Shown here: piece by piece, positions 53,188 through 63,281 of the stretch | Position numbering within the stretch: the first letter of the stretch is position 1 | Layout: the number at the start of each line of letters is the position of its first letter | DNA from: an uncultured Dokdonia sp. | Lineage (GTDB): Bacteria; Bacteroidota; Bacteroidia; Flavobacteriales; Flavobacteriaceae | Length of the DNA stretch: 64,000 bases | Direction of reading: 5' to 3' | Assembly (NCBI RefSeq): GCF_947492535.1 | Contig: NZ_CANLNH010000005.1 | Coordinates: forward strand, 124,001 to 188,000 | Position numbers and translations under genes: made by a program | Notes under the pieces: model-generated | Databases searched by the model: none | The model's input: only the letters and a program-made list of their open reading frames with translations | What the model was told of the DNA's origin: nothing

Positions 53188-54572
53188 TACGCAAGTATTG
53201 TTTTAGTGATGTCTACTATTTTTCCTTCGATGGCAGTAGCTGCGGCTACCAACGGACTTGCTAGTATGGTGCGAGATCCTTGTCCCTGACGTCCTTCAAA
53301 GTTTCTATTGGAGGTAGAAACACAATATTCGCCTGATGGGATTTTATCGTCATTCATAGCAAGGCAAGCAGAACATCCAGGTTCTCTAAGCGTAAATCCT
53401 GCATTTTCAAAGACTTCAACGAGGCCTTCTTCTTCTAGTTGTTTTACGACTTGTTGTGATCCGGGCACTAACCATGCATTTACATTAGGAGCTTTTTGTT
53501 TCCCTTTTACATAACTAGCAGCGACTCTAAAATCTTCAATACGAGAGTTGGTGCAACTGCCTATAAACACATAATTAATCGTAGTGTCTAGTAATTGTGA
53601 TCCGCCTTTAAAATTCATGTATTCCAATGCTTTTTCAAAAGTCATATCACCTGTTTCTGGAATATGCTCGTTGATTTTGATGCCCATACCTGGATTGGTT
53701 CCATAGGTAAGCATTGGTGCAATATCTGCGGCGTCAAAATGATATTCTTTATCAAAAGTAGCATCAGTATCAGTGGGAAGTGTTTTCCAATAGGATACCG
53801 CTTTCGCGAAAGCGTCCCCTTGCGGCGCAAATTTCTTTCCTTCTATATAATCAAACGTCGTTTGATCTGGTGCAATCATCCCGCCACGAGCACCCATTTC
53901 AATACTCATATTACAAACGGTCATACGGCCTTCCATAGACATGTCTTGAAATACATTTCCAGCATACTCACAGAAATAACCTGTACCTGCATTGGTTCCT
54001 ATTTGCGAAATGATATATAAAATCACATCTTTAGGTAAAACGCCAGGACGTAATGTACCATTTACAGTGACACGAAGGCTTTTTGGTTTTTTAAGTAGCA
54101 AGCTTTGACTAGCAAATACTTGTGCTACTTGACTTGTACCGATTCCGAAAGCGATACTTCCAAAAGCACCATGCGTACTGGTATGACTATCGCCACATAC
54201 CATCGTCATCCCAGGTTGTGTGATGCCTAATTCGGGAGCCATCACATGGACAATGCCATTGTACTGATGTCCTAAACCGTATAAGGTAATCCCATGTTTT
54301 TCACAATTCTTAGTGAGCTGCTCGAGTTGATTTCGCGAAAGCGGATCCTGAACAGGTAAATGCTGATTTACGGTAGGTGTATTATGATCTGCTGTGGCTA
54401 CAATCTGATCTGGACGGGCAATAGGAATGCCTCTTGCTTCCAACTCATTAAATGCCTGCGGACTGGTGACTTCGTGAATTAAGTGTTTGTCTATATATAA
54501 AATTTGAGGCCCATTAGGTATCGTATCTACCACGTGTGCATCCCAAACTTTATCAAATAATGTTTTTCCCAT
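53187..54572 (-). CDS. leuC: 3-isopropylmalate dehydratase large subunit
   Basis: A 461-residue aconitase-family subunit with the three iron-sulfur cysteines in SCTNSR and PGCSACL, and [18 protein letters not shown] and [13 protein letters not shown] signatures. With LeuD it isomerises 2-isopropylmalate to 3-isopropylmalate. Two palindrome copies are inside the gene (DAFAKA and LSRN). Confidence 0.98.
   Translation of the reverse strand: MGKTLFDKVWDAHVVDTIPNGPQILYIDKHLIHEVTSPQAFNELEARGIPIARPDQIVATADHNTPTVNQHLPVQDPLSRNQLEQLTKNCEKHGITLYGLGHQYNGIVHVMAPELGITQPGMTMVCGDSHTSTHGAFGSIAFGIGTSQVAQVFASQSLLLKKPKSLRVTVNGTLRPGVLPKDVILYIISQIGTNAGTGYFCEYAGNVFQDMSMEGRMTVCNMSIEMGARGGMIAPDQTTFDYIEGKKFAPQGDAFAKAVSYWKTLPTDTDATFDKEYHFDAADIAPMLTYGTNPGMGIKINEHIPETGDMTFEKALEYMNFKGGSQLLDTTINYVFIGSCTNSRIEDFRVAASYVKGKQKAPNVNAWLVPGSQQVVKQLEEEGLVEVFENAGFTLREPGCSACLAMNDDKIPSGEYCVSTSNRNFEGRQGQGSRTILASPLVAAATAIEGKIVDITKTILA
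53799..53814. repeat. Intragenic palindrome (AFAKA frame) in leuC
   Basis: Perfect CGCTTTCGCGAAAGCG read as DAFAKAV. Confidence 0.95.
54331..54343. repeat. Partial palindrome in leuC (LSRN frame)
   Basis: TTTCGCGAAAGCG read as PLSRNQL. Confidence 0.9.
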
Positions 54573-55154
54573 GTGTACGCCTGTTAAGGCTGGTGTTATA
54601 TCCGTATGATGTATTAGAAAATCTATTACGACTTGAATACACTTGAAAATATTTCGCTACGCTACATTTTTGAGTTTGACCGTAGCGATGCTATGCTAAA
54701 ACTCATAAAATGTTATATTTTATTGTGTTTTCAAATCTCATTACGAAGTTCTAATTCGTCATTCGGATTAAAATTTGATGTTTAATTTATATAAAATTAG
54801 ATATTTCTAAATGTATCTAATAGATTTTTAATTGTTTATACTGAAATAACTGAATATGCCTTTTTAATTTTTAACAAGAAGGTATATTCCGTCAGTGTTC
54901 CCCTCTATGAAGAGGGGTTAGGGGTGTGTCTTTTTATGTTTTTTTAGTACACCTCTCTCAATCCCTCACTTCGACAGGCTCAGTATGACACCTTCTTAGG
55001 AGGGAAGCTTCATTTCATTCCCGCGAAGGCGGGAATCTATTTATTACTTCCTATTTTACATTCGTATAGAAATAGAGTGTTACTCTATTTTAGAGTAGTA
55101 CTCTATTTTTGTGCCTAACCTTAAAAGCTAAGAGTTAATAACCAATAGCTTTGT
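54573..55154. other. Repeat-rich spacer between leuA and leuC
   Basis: 582 bases. An imperfect hairpin CATTTTTGAGTTT (54665-54677) / AAACTCATAAAATG (54699-54712) lies near the leuC side. The 54897-55042 part repeats the modules of the leuD-leuB spacer (CCCCTCTATGAAGAGGGG, TTAGGGGTGTG, CTTCGACAGGCTCAGTATGACA, TTAGGAGGGAAG, CCCGCGAAGGCGGG) in the same order. Confidence 0.85.
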
Positions 55155-56327
55155 TTACGCCAGAACACCTGCTTGAATTTGAACTGTCTCCATAATCCTA
55201 TGAATATCTTGATCGCGTACTTCTTTTTGACGATCAGCAACCGATAAGAAATTAGTGTACGCCACATCCAATTGATCTTTTGTGAGTTCGTACCCTATTT
55301 TCTTAGAGCGGTAGGCGAGTGCCGCACGACCACTACGAGCTGTCAATACAATAGCACTTTCTGTTACACCTACGTCGGCGGGATCTATAATTTCATAAGT
55401 CTCACGGTTTTTAATCACACCATCTTGATGAATTCCTGAACTATGTGCAAAGGCATTAGCACCTACAATCGCTTTGTTAGGTTGTACAGGCATTCCCATT
55501 TTTTCACTCACCATTTGACTCGTGTCGTATAATAATTGCGTATTAATGGTTGTGTCTAAATTTAAATATGGATGTTGTTTTAGCACCATGACGACTTCTT
55601 CTAGAGACGTATTTCCTGCACGCTCTCCAATACCATTAATGGTACATTCTATTTGTCTTGCACCATTTTGTACTCCTGCGATAGAATTGGCAGTAGCGAG
55701 TCCTAGATCATTATGACAATGACAAGAAAGGATCACATTTTCGATTCCTTTTACATTTTCGCGTAAGTATTTCATTTTAGCGCCATATTCATCGGGTAAA
55801 CAATAGCCTGTAGTATCAGGAATATTAAGCACGGTAGCTCCTGCCTTAATAACAGCTTCAAGTACACGAGCTAAATATTCATTGTCTGTACGTCCTGCAT
55901 CTTCTGCATAAAACTCTACATCTTCGACAAAGCTCTTTGCATAGGCAGTTGCTTTTACAGCACGTTCTATAATTTTTTCAGGCGTACTATTAAATTTATG
56001 TTTTATATGCGATGCACTGGTACCGATACCTGTATGTATACGTGGATATTTAGCATATTTTAATGCTTGTGCAGCAACTTCGATATCTTTTTCTACGGCT
56101 CTTGTAAGACCGCATACGGTTGCATTTTTGACAAGTTTTGAAATTTCTTCTACAGAAGTGAAATCACCAGGACTAGAAATTGGAAATCCTGCTTCAATGA
56201 CATTAACGCCCAAAAGGTCCAGACGCTCTGCAATGGTTAGTTTTTCTTTCGTTGCTAGTTTGCATCCCGGTACTTGCTCTCCATCTCGAAGGGTCGTATC
56301 AAATATTTGAATTTTATCTCTGGACAT
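55155..56327 (-). CDS. leuA: 2-isopropylmalate synthase (short form)
   Basis: A 390-residue DRE-TIM enzyme: [14 protein letters not shown] at the start (metal Asp), [33 protein letters not shown] with metal His residues, and [13 protein letters not shown]. It condenses acetyl-CoA with 2-oxoisovalerate, first committed step to leucine. The chain ends soon after the SGIHQDG and [11 protein letters not shown] segments and lacks the C-terminal leucine-sensing domain of the 500-residue form, so feedback inhibition may be absent or different. First gene of the operon, divergent from the gene at 56446. Confidence 0.93.
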   Translation of the reverse strand: MSRDKIQIFDTTLRDGEQVPGCKLATKEKLTIAERLDLLGVNVIEAGFPISSPGDFTSVEEISKLVKNATVCGLTRAVEKDIEVAAQALKYAKYPRIHTGIGTSASHIKHKFNSTPEKIIERAVKATAYAKSFVEDVEFYAEDAGRTDNEYLARVLEAVIKAGATVLNIPDTTGYCLPDEYGAKMKYLRENVKGIENVILSCHCHNDLGLATANSIAGVQNGARQIECTINGIGERAGNTSLEEVVMVLKQHPYLNLDTTINTQLLYDTSQMVSEKMGMPVQPNKAIVGANAFAHSSGIHQDGVIKNRETYEIIDPADVGVTESAIVLTARSGRAALAYRSKKIGYELTKDQLDVAYTNFLSVADRQKEVRDQDIHRIMETVQIQAGVLA

Positions 56328-56445
56328 GATTTGTTTTTAATTACGAATATATATATTGGAGACAGCTAAGCGATGTCAAATTCGTTGATTATTACGATGT
56401 TAAATTGCTTTTTAATTTTTTTAAGTATCTGTATCATAGATTTTT

Positions 56446-58008
56446 ATGAGAAAAATCATTACAACGCCAAATGAAGAAAGTGACGCTCTTTTTGTGTTGG
56501 TGAAGTCTTTATCTAAAAGTGAAAAACGACAATTTAAGTTGTATGTAGGTCGATTAGAACGAAATACAGATGCAAAATTTATGGCGCTTTTTGATGTGCT
56601 TGATAAAATGAAGGAGTATGATGAACAGGTCATCATTAAAAAAGGAGTCGTTACTAAATTACAGTTATCAAATCTTAAAGCACATTTATATAGACAAATT
56701 CTCGTGAGTCTTAGATTGACGCCTTTGCATCGTAATATTAGAGTGCAAATACGTGAACAGTTAGACTTTGCTACCATATTGTATCAAAAAGGCTTGTATA
56801 AGCAAAGCCTTAAAGTATTGGATAAAGCCAAACTCATGGCGATTGAAAATGAAGAAAAGAATATCGCCTATGAAATTGTAGAATTAGAAAAAGTCATTGA
56901 AACGCAATATATCACACGGAGTATCTTATCACGTGCAGATGAGCTTTCTGAACAATCTAAAGAGTTAAGTGAAGCGAATGTGATGACCAGCAAACTCTCA
57001 AATATGTCTTTAGAGTTATATGGGATGATGTTGCGTACTGGCTATGTGCGAAGTGATGAAGAACGCCAAGAAATTAAAGCCTATTTTGATAAAGCAATAC
57101 CAGCATATGATTATGATTCTTTAGGGTTTAGAGAAAAACTCTGGTTATACAAAGCGCATTTATGGTATAATTTTTTAATACAGGATTTTGTTTCGTGTTA
57201 TAAATATGCCAAGCGTTGGGTATTGTTATTTGAAGATAATCCTACGATGATTCAACGGAATCCTGTATTCTTTTTAAAAGGACAACATTACTTATTAGAA
57301 TCGTTGTTTTATCTGAAAATGAGCACCAAGTTTGATGCTGCTTTACAACGTTTAGAAGGTCTTAAAGACGATTCAAATTTCCCGAAAGGGGATAATTTAG
57401 AGACCTTACTATTTTTATATATCTACAGTAATAAACTCAATCATCGTTTTATGGTGGGCGATTATGAAGATTATGAAGGTCTTGTTACTGAGGTTATGGA
57501 AGGAATAGCATCGCCTAAATACCGTATTGATGAACATCATATTATGGTATTTTACTATAAAATTGCATGTCTTTATTTCGGTTCTGAAAATTATACAAAG
57601 TGTATCGAGTATCTCTCTAAAATTATCAATGCAAAGAGTTTGAAAACACGACAGGATTTGATGTGTTTTGCGCGACTACTCAATTTGATTGCGCATTATG
57701 AAGCGGCTAAAGATTATCATTTGGAATCCTTACTTCGTAGTACCTATAAGTTCTTACTAAAGATGGACGATCTCCACGAAGTACAGAAAGAGATGATCAA
57801 TTTTGTGCAAGGGCTTAAGAATATTTATCCGCATGAATTGAAAGGAGCTTTCAAGAAATTATATAAGAAGTTAAAAGTCTACGAAGATGATCCTTATGAG
57901 CGAAGAGCCTTTTTATATTTGGATGTACTTTCTTGGTTAGAAAGTAAAATTCAAGACAGACCTGTAGCTGAAGTGATTAAAGAAAAAGCCAAAGCATTGA
58001 TGCGGTAA
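56446..58008 (+). CDS. Helical-repeat (TPR-like) protein of unknown function
   Basis: A 520-residue cytosolic protein made of alpha-helical pairs (YQKGLYKQSLKVLDKAKLMAI, LESLFYLKMSTKFDAALQRLEGL, VFYYKIACLYFGSENYTKCIEYLSKII), consistent with a TPR-like solenoid. The start is Arg/Lys-rich (MRKIITTPNEESDALFVLV). This is a conserved hypothetical type in Flavobacteriia; no catalytic motif is seen. Divergent from leuA. A TTG-like box at 56405 and TATCTGTA at 56426 (18-bp spacer) might be its promoter, with mismatches. Confidence 0.8.
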   Translation: MRKIITTPNEESDALFVLVKSLSKSEKRQFKLYVGRLERNTDAKFMALFDVLDKMKEYDEQVIIKKGVVTKLQLSNLKAHLYRQILVSLRLTPLHRNIRVQIREQLDFATILYQKGLYKQSLKVLDKAKLMAIENEEKNIAYEIVELEKVIETQYITRSILSRADELSEQSKELSEANVMTSKLSNMSLELYGMMLRTGYVRSDEERQEIKAYFDKAIPAYDYDSLGFREKLWLYKAHLWYNFLIQDFVSCYKYAKRWVLLFEDNPTMIQRNPVFFLKGQHYLLESLFYLKMSTKFDAALQRLEGLKDDSNFPKGDNLETLLFLYIYSNKLNHRFMVGDYEDYEGLVTEVMEGIASPKYRIDEHHIMVFYYKIACLYFGSENYTKCIEYLSKIINAKSLKTRQDLMCFARLLNLIAHYEAAKDYHLESLLRSTYKFLLKMDDLHEVQKEMINFVQGLKNIYPHELKGAFKKLYKKLKVYEDDPYERRAFLYLDVLSWLESKIQDRPVAEVIKEKAKALMR

Positions 58009-58064
58009 ATGAGTAACGAATTTTGATTGGAGATTTTTGATTTTAATTTAAGTAACTATTTTTC

Positions 58065-58078
58065 CGCTTTCGCGAAAA
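58065..58078. repeat. Intergenic palindrome half-site
   Basis: CGCTTTCGCGAAAA, a partial copy after the TPR-like gene. Confidence 0.8.
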
Positions 58079-58212
58079 TACACTTCGTTTAGAAACAATC
58101 CCTATGCTTCCAGTTACCTCATCGATACTTCCTGTTTACTCATTGGGTGTTTTTTGAAAATAATAGTGTTTTTATTTTTGATAGAAATTAATCAACTTCT
58201 AAGAATTAGTGT

Positions 58213-58890
58213 ATGAGATTTTTACTACTATTAATGATAATCCTTTTTACAAGTTTAATATATGGTCAAGAGCAAGTAAAGGTAGAGAGAACGCTAAAAG
58301 AAAAAGTGGGTGAACGTATGGAGAATTATTTTCTGAAATTAGCAAATAAGAGATATATCAAACAAAATAAAGTTCTTCAAGAGCTCGGGTTTTCTAACCT
58401 TCAAAATGTTGATTCTGAATTTGTATTTAGATATTGCACAAATAATAGTATTATTGAAGTTGTTGAAGATAAAGGTGTTTTTACAGGGACTGTATTCTTT
58501 TTTATATACGGAGTACAGGAGAATGGAAAAAAAGAGATGTATACTACTAAAAAAACACTCTCTGTTGAAGTTTGTCAGGAAATCAAAAAAAGTTTTGATG
58601 ATGATGCTAATAGAATACTATATGATAAACATAATTATGACCTAAAAAAAACAAGTTATAGGACCTTTTTTCAAAATAGTATAGAATTTATAAAAGACGG
58701 TAATTATGTATTTCAATTATTTCCGTCTTCAAGCAGGAGAGTCAATTATGAAAAGGATCGTTTAGATGTATTTTTAGAAAAAGTTTTAGCTTTATCTAAT
58801 TATAATGAAATAAGAACAAAGTTTAATAGAGAAAACCCTTATCATCATTATCTTTTTTGGAATGGTTATGGGGTTTATACGACTCATTAA
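58213..58890 (+). CDS. Secreted hypothetical protein
   Basis: A 225-residue exported protein (MRFLLLLMIILFTSLIYGQ). The mature part is rich in Asn, Lys and Tyr (YIKQNKVLQELGFSNLQNVD, FVFRYCTNNSIIEVVED, DRLDVFLEKVLALSNYNEI). No family recognised. It precedes the transporter gene by 18 bases on the same strand, so the two may be co-transcribed. Confidence 0.65.
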   Translation: MRFLLLLMIILFTSLIYGQEQVKVERTLKEKVGERMENYFLKLANKRYIKQNKVLQELGFSNLQNVDSEFVFRYCTNNSIIEVVEDKGVFTGTVFFFIYGVQENGKKEMYTTKKTLSVEVCQEIKKSFDDDANRILYDKHNYDLKKTSYRTFFQNSIEFIKDGNYVFQLFPSSSRRVNYEKDRLDVFLEKVLALSNYNEIRTKFNRENPYHHYLFWNGYGVYTTH

Positions 58891-58908
58891 AAAATAAGAA
58901 ATTAAGTA

Positions 58909-59769
58909 TTGACTAAAAAAACAACCTTAGGACCTATCCTAGAAATTAATCTGGCAATGCTATTTATTAGTACGTCAGGGATTTTTGGACGCTTTATACA
59001 ATTGCCGCCAGAACTTACCATTGCTTTACGAGGTATTTTTGCAGCCCTGTTTTTAGGACTCTTTATCTTATGGCGTAAATCGTCTTGGCATATCGCTTCC
59101 AAAGATCGTGGGGCTATTTTGATTGGAGGGATATTATTAGGGGTGCATTGGGTACTCTATTTTTATGCCTTACAACTATCTAATGTAGCCATAGGCATGC
59201 TTTCTATATTTACGTATCCTGTGATTACAAGTTTACTAGAGCCCTTAGTTCTCAAAACAAAATTTCATACCATTCATATTTTTCTAGCTATCCTTGTACT
59301 ATTTGGGTTGTATTTATTGGCACCAGAATTTAGTTTAGAAAGTGATGCGACATTGGCTATTATTTTAGGAGTCATCTCTGCATTTTGTTATGCATTACGA
59401 AACCTCATCATGAAAACAAAAGTACAGAAGTATGAAGGGACTATCTTGATGTGGTATCAAATTATGATTGTATCAGTGTTATTGATTCCTGTTTTATTTA
59501 TGAATGTTAATTGGCCATCAGTACAAGAACAATGGCCCTATTTGGCACTCCTTGGTTTATTAACTACCACTATTGGGCATACGTTATTTCTATCTAGTTT
59601 TAAGCATTTCTCAGTCACTACAGCGAGTTTAATGAGTAGTGCACAACCTATTTATGGAATCATCTTAGGAATTTTATTTCTACAGGAAATTCCAGGCATA
59701 CGTACTATTATTGGTGGCGCATTGATCTTAGTAAGTGTGGTGGTAGAGAGCAGGAGAGCAGTGAAGTAA
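58909..59769 (+). CDS. DMT-superfamily (EamA) transporter
   Basis: A 286-residue integral membrane protein with ten hydrophobic helices in two EamA halves; each half ends with the expected pattern (GVHWVLYFYALQLSNVAIGMLSIFTYPVITSLLEPL and GHTLFLSSFKHFSVTTASLMSSAQPIYGIILGILFLQEIP). The frame begins at a TTG at 58909; the next ATG is 16 codons in and would remove the first helix. The substrate, probably a metabolite or amino acid, is unknown. Confidence 0.9.
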   Translation: MTKKTTLGPILEINLAMLFISTSGIFGRFIQLPPELTIALRGIFAALFLGLFILWRKSSWHIASKDRGAILIGGILLGVHWVLYFYALQLSNVAIGMLSIFTYPVITSLLEPLVLKTKFHTIHIFLAILVLFGLYLLAPEFSLESDATLAIILGVISAFCYALRNLIMKTKVQKYEGTILMWYQIMIVSVLLIPVLFMNVNWPSVQEQWPYLALLGLLTTTIGHTLFLSSFKHFSVTTASLMSSAQPIYGIILGILFLQEIPGIRTIIGGALILVSVVVESRRAVK

Positions 59770-59873
59770 CATTTTGAATTTTAAGTATCTGCTGAAATTA
59801 TTGAAAAATAGGTGTATATACGCTGTTTTTCAACGGAATAGTGGTGTAGTTTAGTAGGCTAAACTATATAACC

Positions 59874-61781
59874 ATGGAAATTTGGCAATACATTCTAATG
59901 CTTATTGGTGTCATTACTGTAATTTTTGTAGGCTATTATCTTATTAAAAAGCTAGTCAAAGAGATTGAAAAAGTACATCATTTACCTATTCGAGAAAAAG
60001 GACTTACGGCAATGCCTGCCGTACCATTCATCATTTCAGAAACCATTGAAACTGTCGTTAAGCTAGGACTCAGAGCCGAAGAATTTAAAATGGCTAAAGC
60101 AGGTCTGAGTAATGAATATACATTAGATGGTGTCACCCAAAGTGCCTATACCTTTATGTATGATACAGAAGAGATTGATGTAGGAAAAGAAGACCGAAAA
60201 GAACTTTTGGAAAGACTACATAGATCTGATGAAAAAGAGTTTTTACATAAAGAACTCTTGAATCCCCATCTAGAAAAAGCATCCTTTCCTAAGCATGCAG
60301 ACAAAGAACAAACATTCACCTCTTTTTTTCTTGACAAACCAGAAGACTTTACCATGTCTTGGACTAACTATTATAACGTTTATAGAGATGGAATCAAAAG
60401 TTATGAAAAAGAATATGCAGCCATTTTAAAAGACCCAAAAGAAGCGACAAAACAATTTTGGCCAACGATTGCTGAGAATGGACTCGCGTATAATTTATTA
60501 ATTCTTCAAAAAGTTCAGGGGGATTTCTTAGAAAAAGTAAAAAATGTATTCTCTAGTCAATGGAAAGATCTTTTAGAGCCTATTCAAAAACAAGGACTAC
60601 TATATGCAATAGATTTAACTATTTTTAATCAATTTGAAGCGAGTCAAGTAGCTGGTTTTGATAGGTGGACGCCAGGTGCTTTTGTCCTTTTAGAACAAGA
60701 CAAAAACACGAAAGAATTAGCACCTATTTGTGTTCAGATTTCAAAGAAAGATGCAAGTGCTTCACAAATGTATACACAAGAAAATAGCACAGACGCTACG
60801 TGGATCTTTGCATTATCAGCAGCAAGAACAGCAGTCACTGTATATGGAATATGGTTAGGACATGTATATCATTGGCATATCGTATCTGCCTCTATGCAAA
60901 TGACGATGTTTAATAATGTATCCAAAGACCATGATCTTAGAAAATTATTAGATCCGCAATCAAAATACCTAATAGGGTTTAACGATGCCTTATTCTTACT
61001 TTGGAAAACAATAGGACCCCCAACGTCATTTTCAACCACCGATTCCTTTTTACAACTCACCAATGCCTTTGCTACCGGGCGAGAATTTTTTGGCGATGAT
61101 CCTAAAGTTACATTAGAGAAATTCGGAATTCGTAAAGAAGACTTCTCTGACAAAAAAGATTGGGACCGTTTCCCTATTGCAGGACAATTACTAAGATTAT
61201 GGGATGTTTCAGAAAAAATGGCAACTACTTTTGTCGAAACCACCTATGCGACTGATGAAGATGTCTCTAAAGATGAAGAACTTCAAAACTGGATAGCAGC
61301 AGCCTCAAATCCTGAAGAAGGAAATATACGTGGTCTCCCTATGATGAGTAGTAAAAAAGAACTTAAAGCAGTATTGATTAGTTTAATCTATAGAGTGGTG
61401 ACACACGGTAATTCTAGACAAATGCGATCCTTAGGACCTGCCTTATCCTTTGTAGCAAATTATCCTCCTTGTCTTCAAAAAACAACTATCGTAGCACCCA
61501 ACGATACTAATTTTACAAAAGAAGATGTATTGCGCTATTTACCTAATACGGGGACTATAGGTTCTATGATGACCTTCTATTACATCTTTATTTTCTCGGC
61601 ACCTTATGAACCGTTGTTACCATTGTTTGGAAATAATACGAGTTTATATTTCCCAGAGAAAGAGGATCCTAGAAACAAAGCTCTAGAAGAATTTAGAAAC
61701 GAAGTAGGTGAATTTATTGTAGACTATAGTGATGATAATTCACCGTTAATTCATCAATGGCCAGCGAGTATAGAGACTTAA
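59874..61781 (+). CDS. Lipoxygenase-like membrane-anchored protein
   Basis: A 635-residue protein with one N-terminal helix (ILMLIGVITVIFVGYYLIK, residues about 7-25). The catalytic region has a possible lipoxygenase iron motif: GHVYHWH gives His330-x4-His335, followed by DHDLRKLLDPQSKYL resembling the lipoxygenase segment HP..KLL.PHFRYT. A third His in VVTHGNSRQM (residue 511) follows, and the chain ends PASIET, near the C-terminal Ile seen in classical lipoxygenases. This fits a fatty-acid dioxygenase by motif only. Alone, with a REP-like element 45 bases after it. Confidence 0.65.
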   Translation: MEIWQYILMLIGVITVIFVGYYLIKKLVKEIEKVHHLPIREKGLTAMPAVPFIISETIETVVKLGLRAEEFKMAKAGLSNEYTLDGVTQSAYTFMYDTEEIDVGKEDRKELLERLHRSDEKEFLHKELLNPHLEKASFPKHADKEQTFTSFFLDKPEDFTMSWTNYYNVYRDGIKSYEKEYAAILKDPKEATKQFWPTIAENGLAYNLLILQKVQGDFLEKVKNVFSSQWKDLLEPIQKQGLLYAIDLTIFNQFEASQVAGFDRWTPGAFVLLEQDKNTKELAPICVQISKKDASASQMYTQENSTDATWIFALSAARTAVTVYGIWLGHVYHWHIVSASMQMTMFNNVSKDHDLRKLLDPQSKYLIGFNDALFLLWKTIGPPTSFSTTDSFLQLTNAFATGREFFGDDPKVTLEKFGIRKEDFSDKKDWDRFPIAGQLLRLWDVSEKMATTFVETTYATDEDVSKDEELQNWIAAASNPEEGNIRGLPMMSSKKELKAVLISLIYRVVTHGNSRQMRSLGPALSFVANYPPCLQKTTIVAPNDTNFTKEDVLRYLPNTGTIGSMMTFYYIFIFSAPYEPLLPLFGNNTSLYFPEKEDPRNKALEEFRNEVGEFIVDYSDDNSPLIHQWPASIET

Positions 61782-61826
61782 AATAGTTGTTAGCTGTGAT
61801 TCAATTATAAATAAATTATAGATATG

Positions 61827-61866
61827 TACGCTCCTGTCTGCCGGCAGGCAGTTTCGCGAAAGCGTA
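61827..61866. repeat. Composite REP-like palindrome (40 bp, reverse orientation)
   Basis: TACGCTCCTGTCTGCCGGCAGGCAG...TTTCGCGAAAGCGTA; nearly the reverse complement of the element at 33685-33724. Confidence 0.93.
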
Positions 61867-62012
61867 TGCTTCTAACATTTCATTTTATAACGTAAACGTA
61901 AAATTTCTTCAAAAAACCTGATAATACCTAGAATGTTGTAGTCATGTATAGGTAGATTTTATGGTATACACTTCCCGTTATTGTATCTTTTTGGTTCAAT
62001 AATAGAAATGCT

Positions 62013-63083
62013 ATGAAAAACTTTATACTATTATTTTTTATAGGCTGTATGGGCCTGCCTGTTTGTGCACAAGGAGGTAATTATCAACTAGTGTGGTCTG
62101 ATGAGTTTAATGTAGAAGGCCCTTTAGATGAAGTAAAATGGCATCACCAAACCCAATTGCCTAATGGAGATAGTTGGTACAATGGCGAGATACAACATTA
62201 TACCAATCGCATAGAGAATTCTTTTGTAAGTGATGGTACTCTAAAGATAGTAGCTATTAAAGAAACATTTACAGACCAAGGATCTACCAAATCACATACT
62301 TCAGCACGACTAAATTCTAAGTTTGCATTTACCTATGGTTATGTAGAGATACGAGCAAAATTACCTATAGGAATAGGTACTTGGCCAGCCATGTGGACGT
62401 TAGGACAAAATATCACAGAACCTGGTGGCTATTGGTATGAAACAAATGGAGAAGTCTCTTGGCCTGCCTGTGGAGAGATCGATATCATGGAGCATTGGGG
62501 AAGTAATCAAAACTATGTACAAAGTGCTATGCATACGCCTTCTAGTTTTGGAAATACAGTTAATAAAGGAGGACAAACGATTGCCACGGCTTCATCTGCA
62601 TTTCATATTTATGCATTAGAATGGACGCCTGATCGTATGGTGTTTAGTGTTGATGGTGTACAACATTATACCTATGAACCATCCGTACAGAATGCTGATA
62701 CATGGCCTTTTGATGCTAATCAGTATATTCTTTTGAATGTTGCAGTATTACCAGAAATTTTAGATTCTTTTACAGAGAGTGCTCTAGAAATAGATTATAT
62801 ACGTGTATTTCAAGACTCTACATTATCAGTAGCAGATCAAGACTTAGATAGTAAAATCCAACTCTCTCCAAATCCAGTGATAGATACGTTGTCATTGCAA
62901 GTCGCACCATCGCTAATAGGAGCTAAAGCTGCTATATATTCTATAACGGGTCAAAAACTACATACAACTGTCTTACAAAATGAGAATACTTCGATAGATG
63001 TATCTACATATACAAAAGGGGTATATTTCTTTACTCTAGAAATAGGACAAACCAGTGTTACAAGACGTGTGATTAAACGATAA
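62013..63083 (+). CDS. Secreted GH16 glucanase with T9SS sorting domain
   Basis: A 356-residue exported glycoside hydrolase (signal MKNFILLFFIGCMGLPVCAQ). GH16 signatures: LVWSDEFNVEG, the laminarinase-type YVEIRAKLPIGIGTWPAMWTLG, and the catalytic CGEIDIMEHWG (Glu-x-Asp-x-x-Glu). The last 75 residues (LSPNPVIDTLSLQV, IYSITGQKLHTT, GVYFFTLEIGQTSVTRRVIK) are a T9SS type A tail. It cleaves beta-1,3 or mixed-link glucans such as laminarin, by family knowledge. A TATCTTTT at 61984-61991 might be its -7 box. Confidence 0.95.
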   Translation: MKNFILLFFIGCMGLPVCAQGGNYQLVWSDEFNVEGPLDEVKWHHQTQLPNGDSWYNGEIQHYTNRIENSFVSDGTLKIVAIKETFTDQGSTKSHTSARLNSKFAFTYGYVEIRAKLPIGIGTWPAMWTLGQNITEPGGYWYETNGEVSWPACGEIDIMEHWGSNQNYVQSAMHTPSSFGNTVNKGGQTIATASSAFHIYALEWTPDRMVFSVDGVQHYTYEPSVQNADTWPFDANQYILLNVAVLPEILDSFTESALEIDYIRVFQDSTLSVADQDLDSKIQLSPNPVIDTLSLQVAPSLIGAKAAIYSITGQKLHTTVLQNENTSIDVSTYTKGVYFFTLEIGQTSVTRRVIKR

Positions 63084-63281
63084 TCAGTAAGTAAAGATCA
63101 TTGTTTAAGTAATAATCTTTATATCTTTAAAATGAATAAAGGTTTTACGTACACTATAATTAAATACTAGGTATGAATACATGCATAGTCCTAGTACTTA
63201 AATCATAGAATACCTTTTTAATTTATAGATCTAATTATGAATTTATTGGTATCGCCAAAGGGTATAATACTACGAGGTAGT

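Noticed and set aside
63091-63122. TAAAGAT...ATCTTTA hairpin as terminator of the GH16 gene
   Set aside because: Short stem, long loop and no clear T run; a weak signal only.
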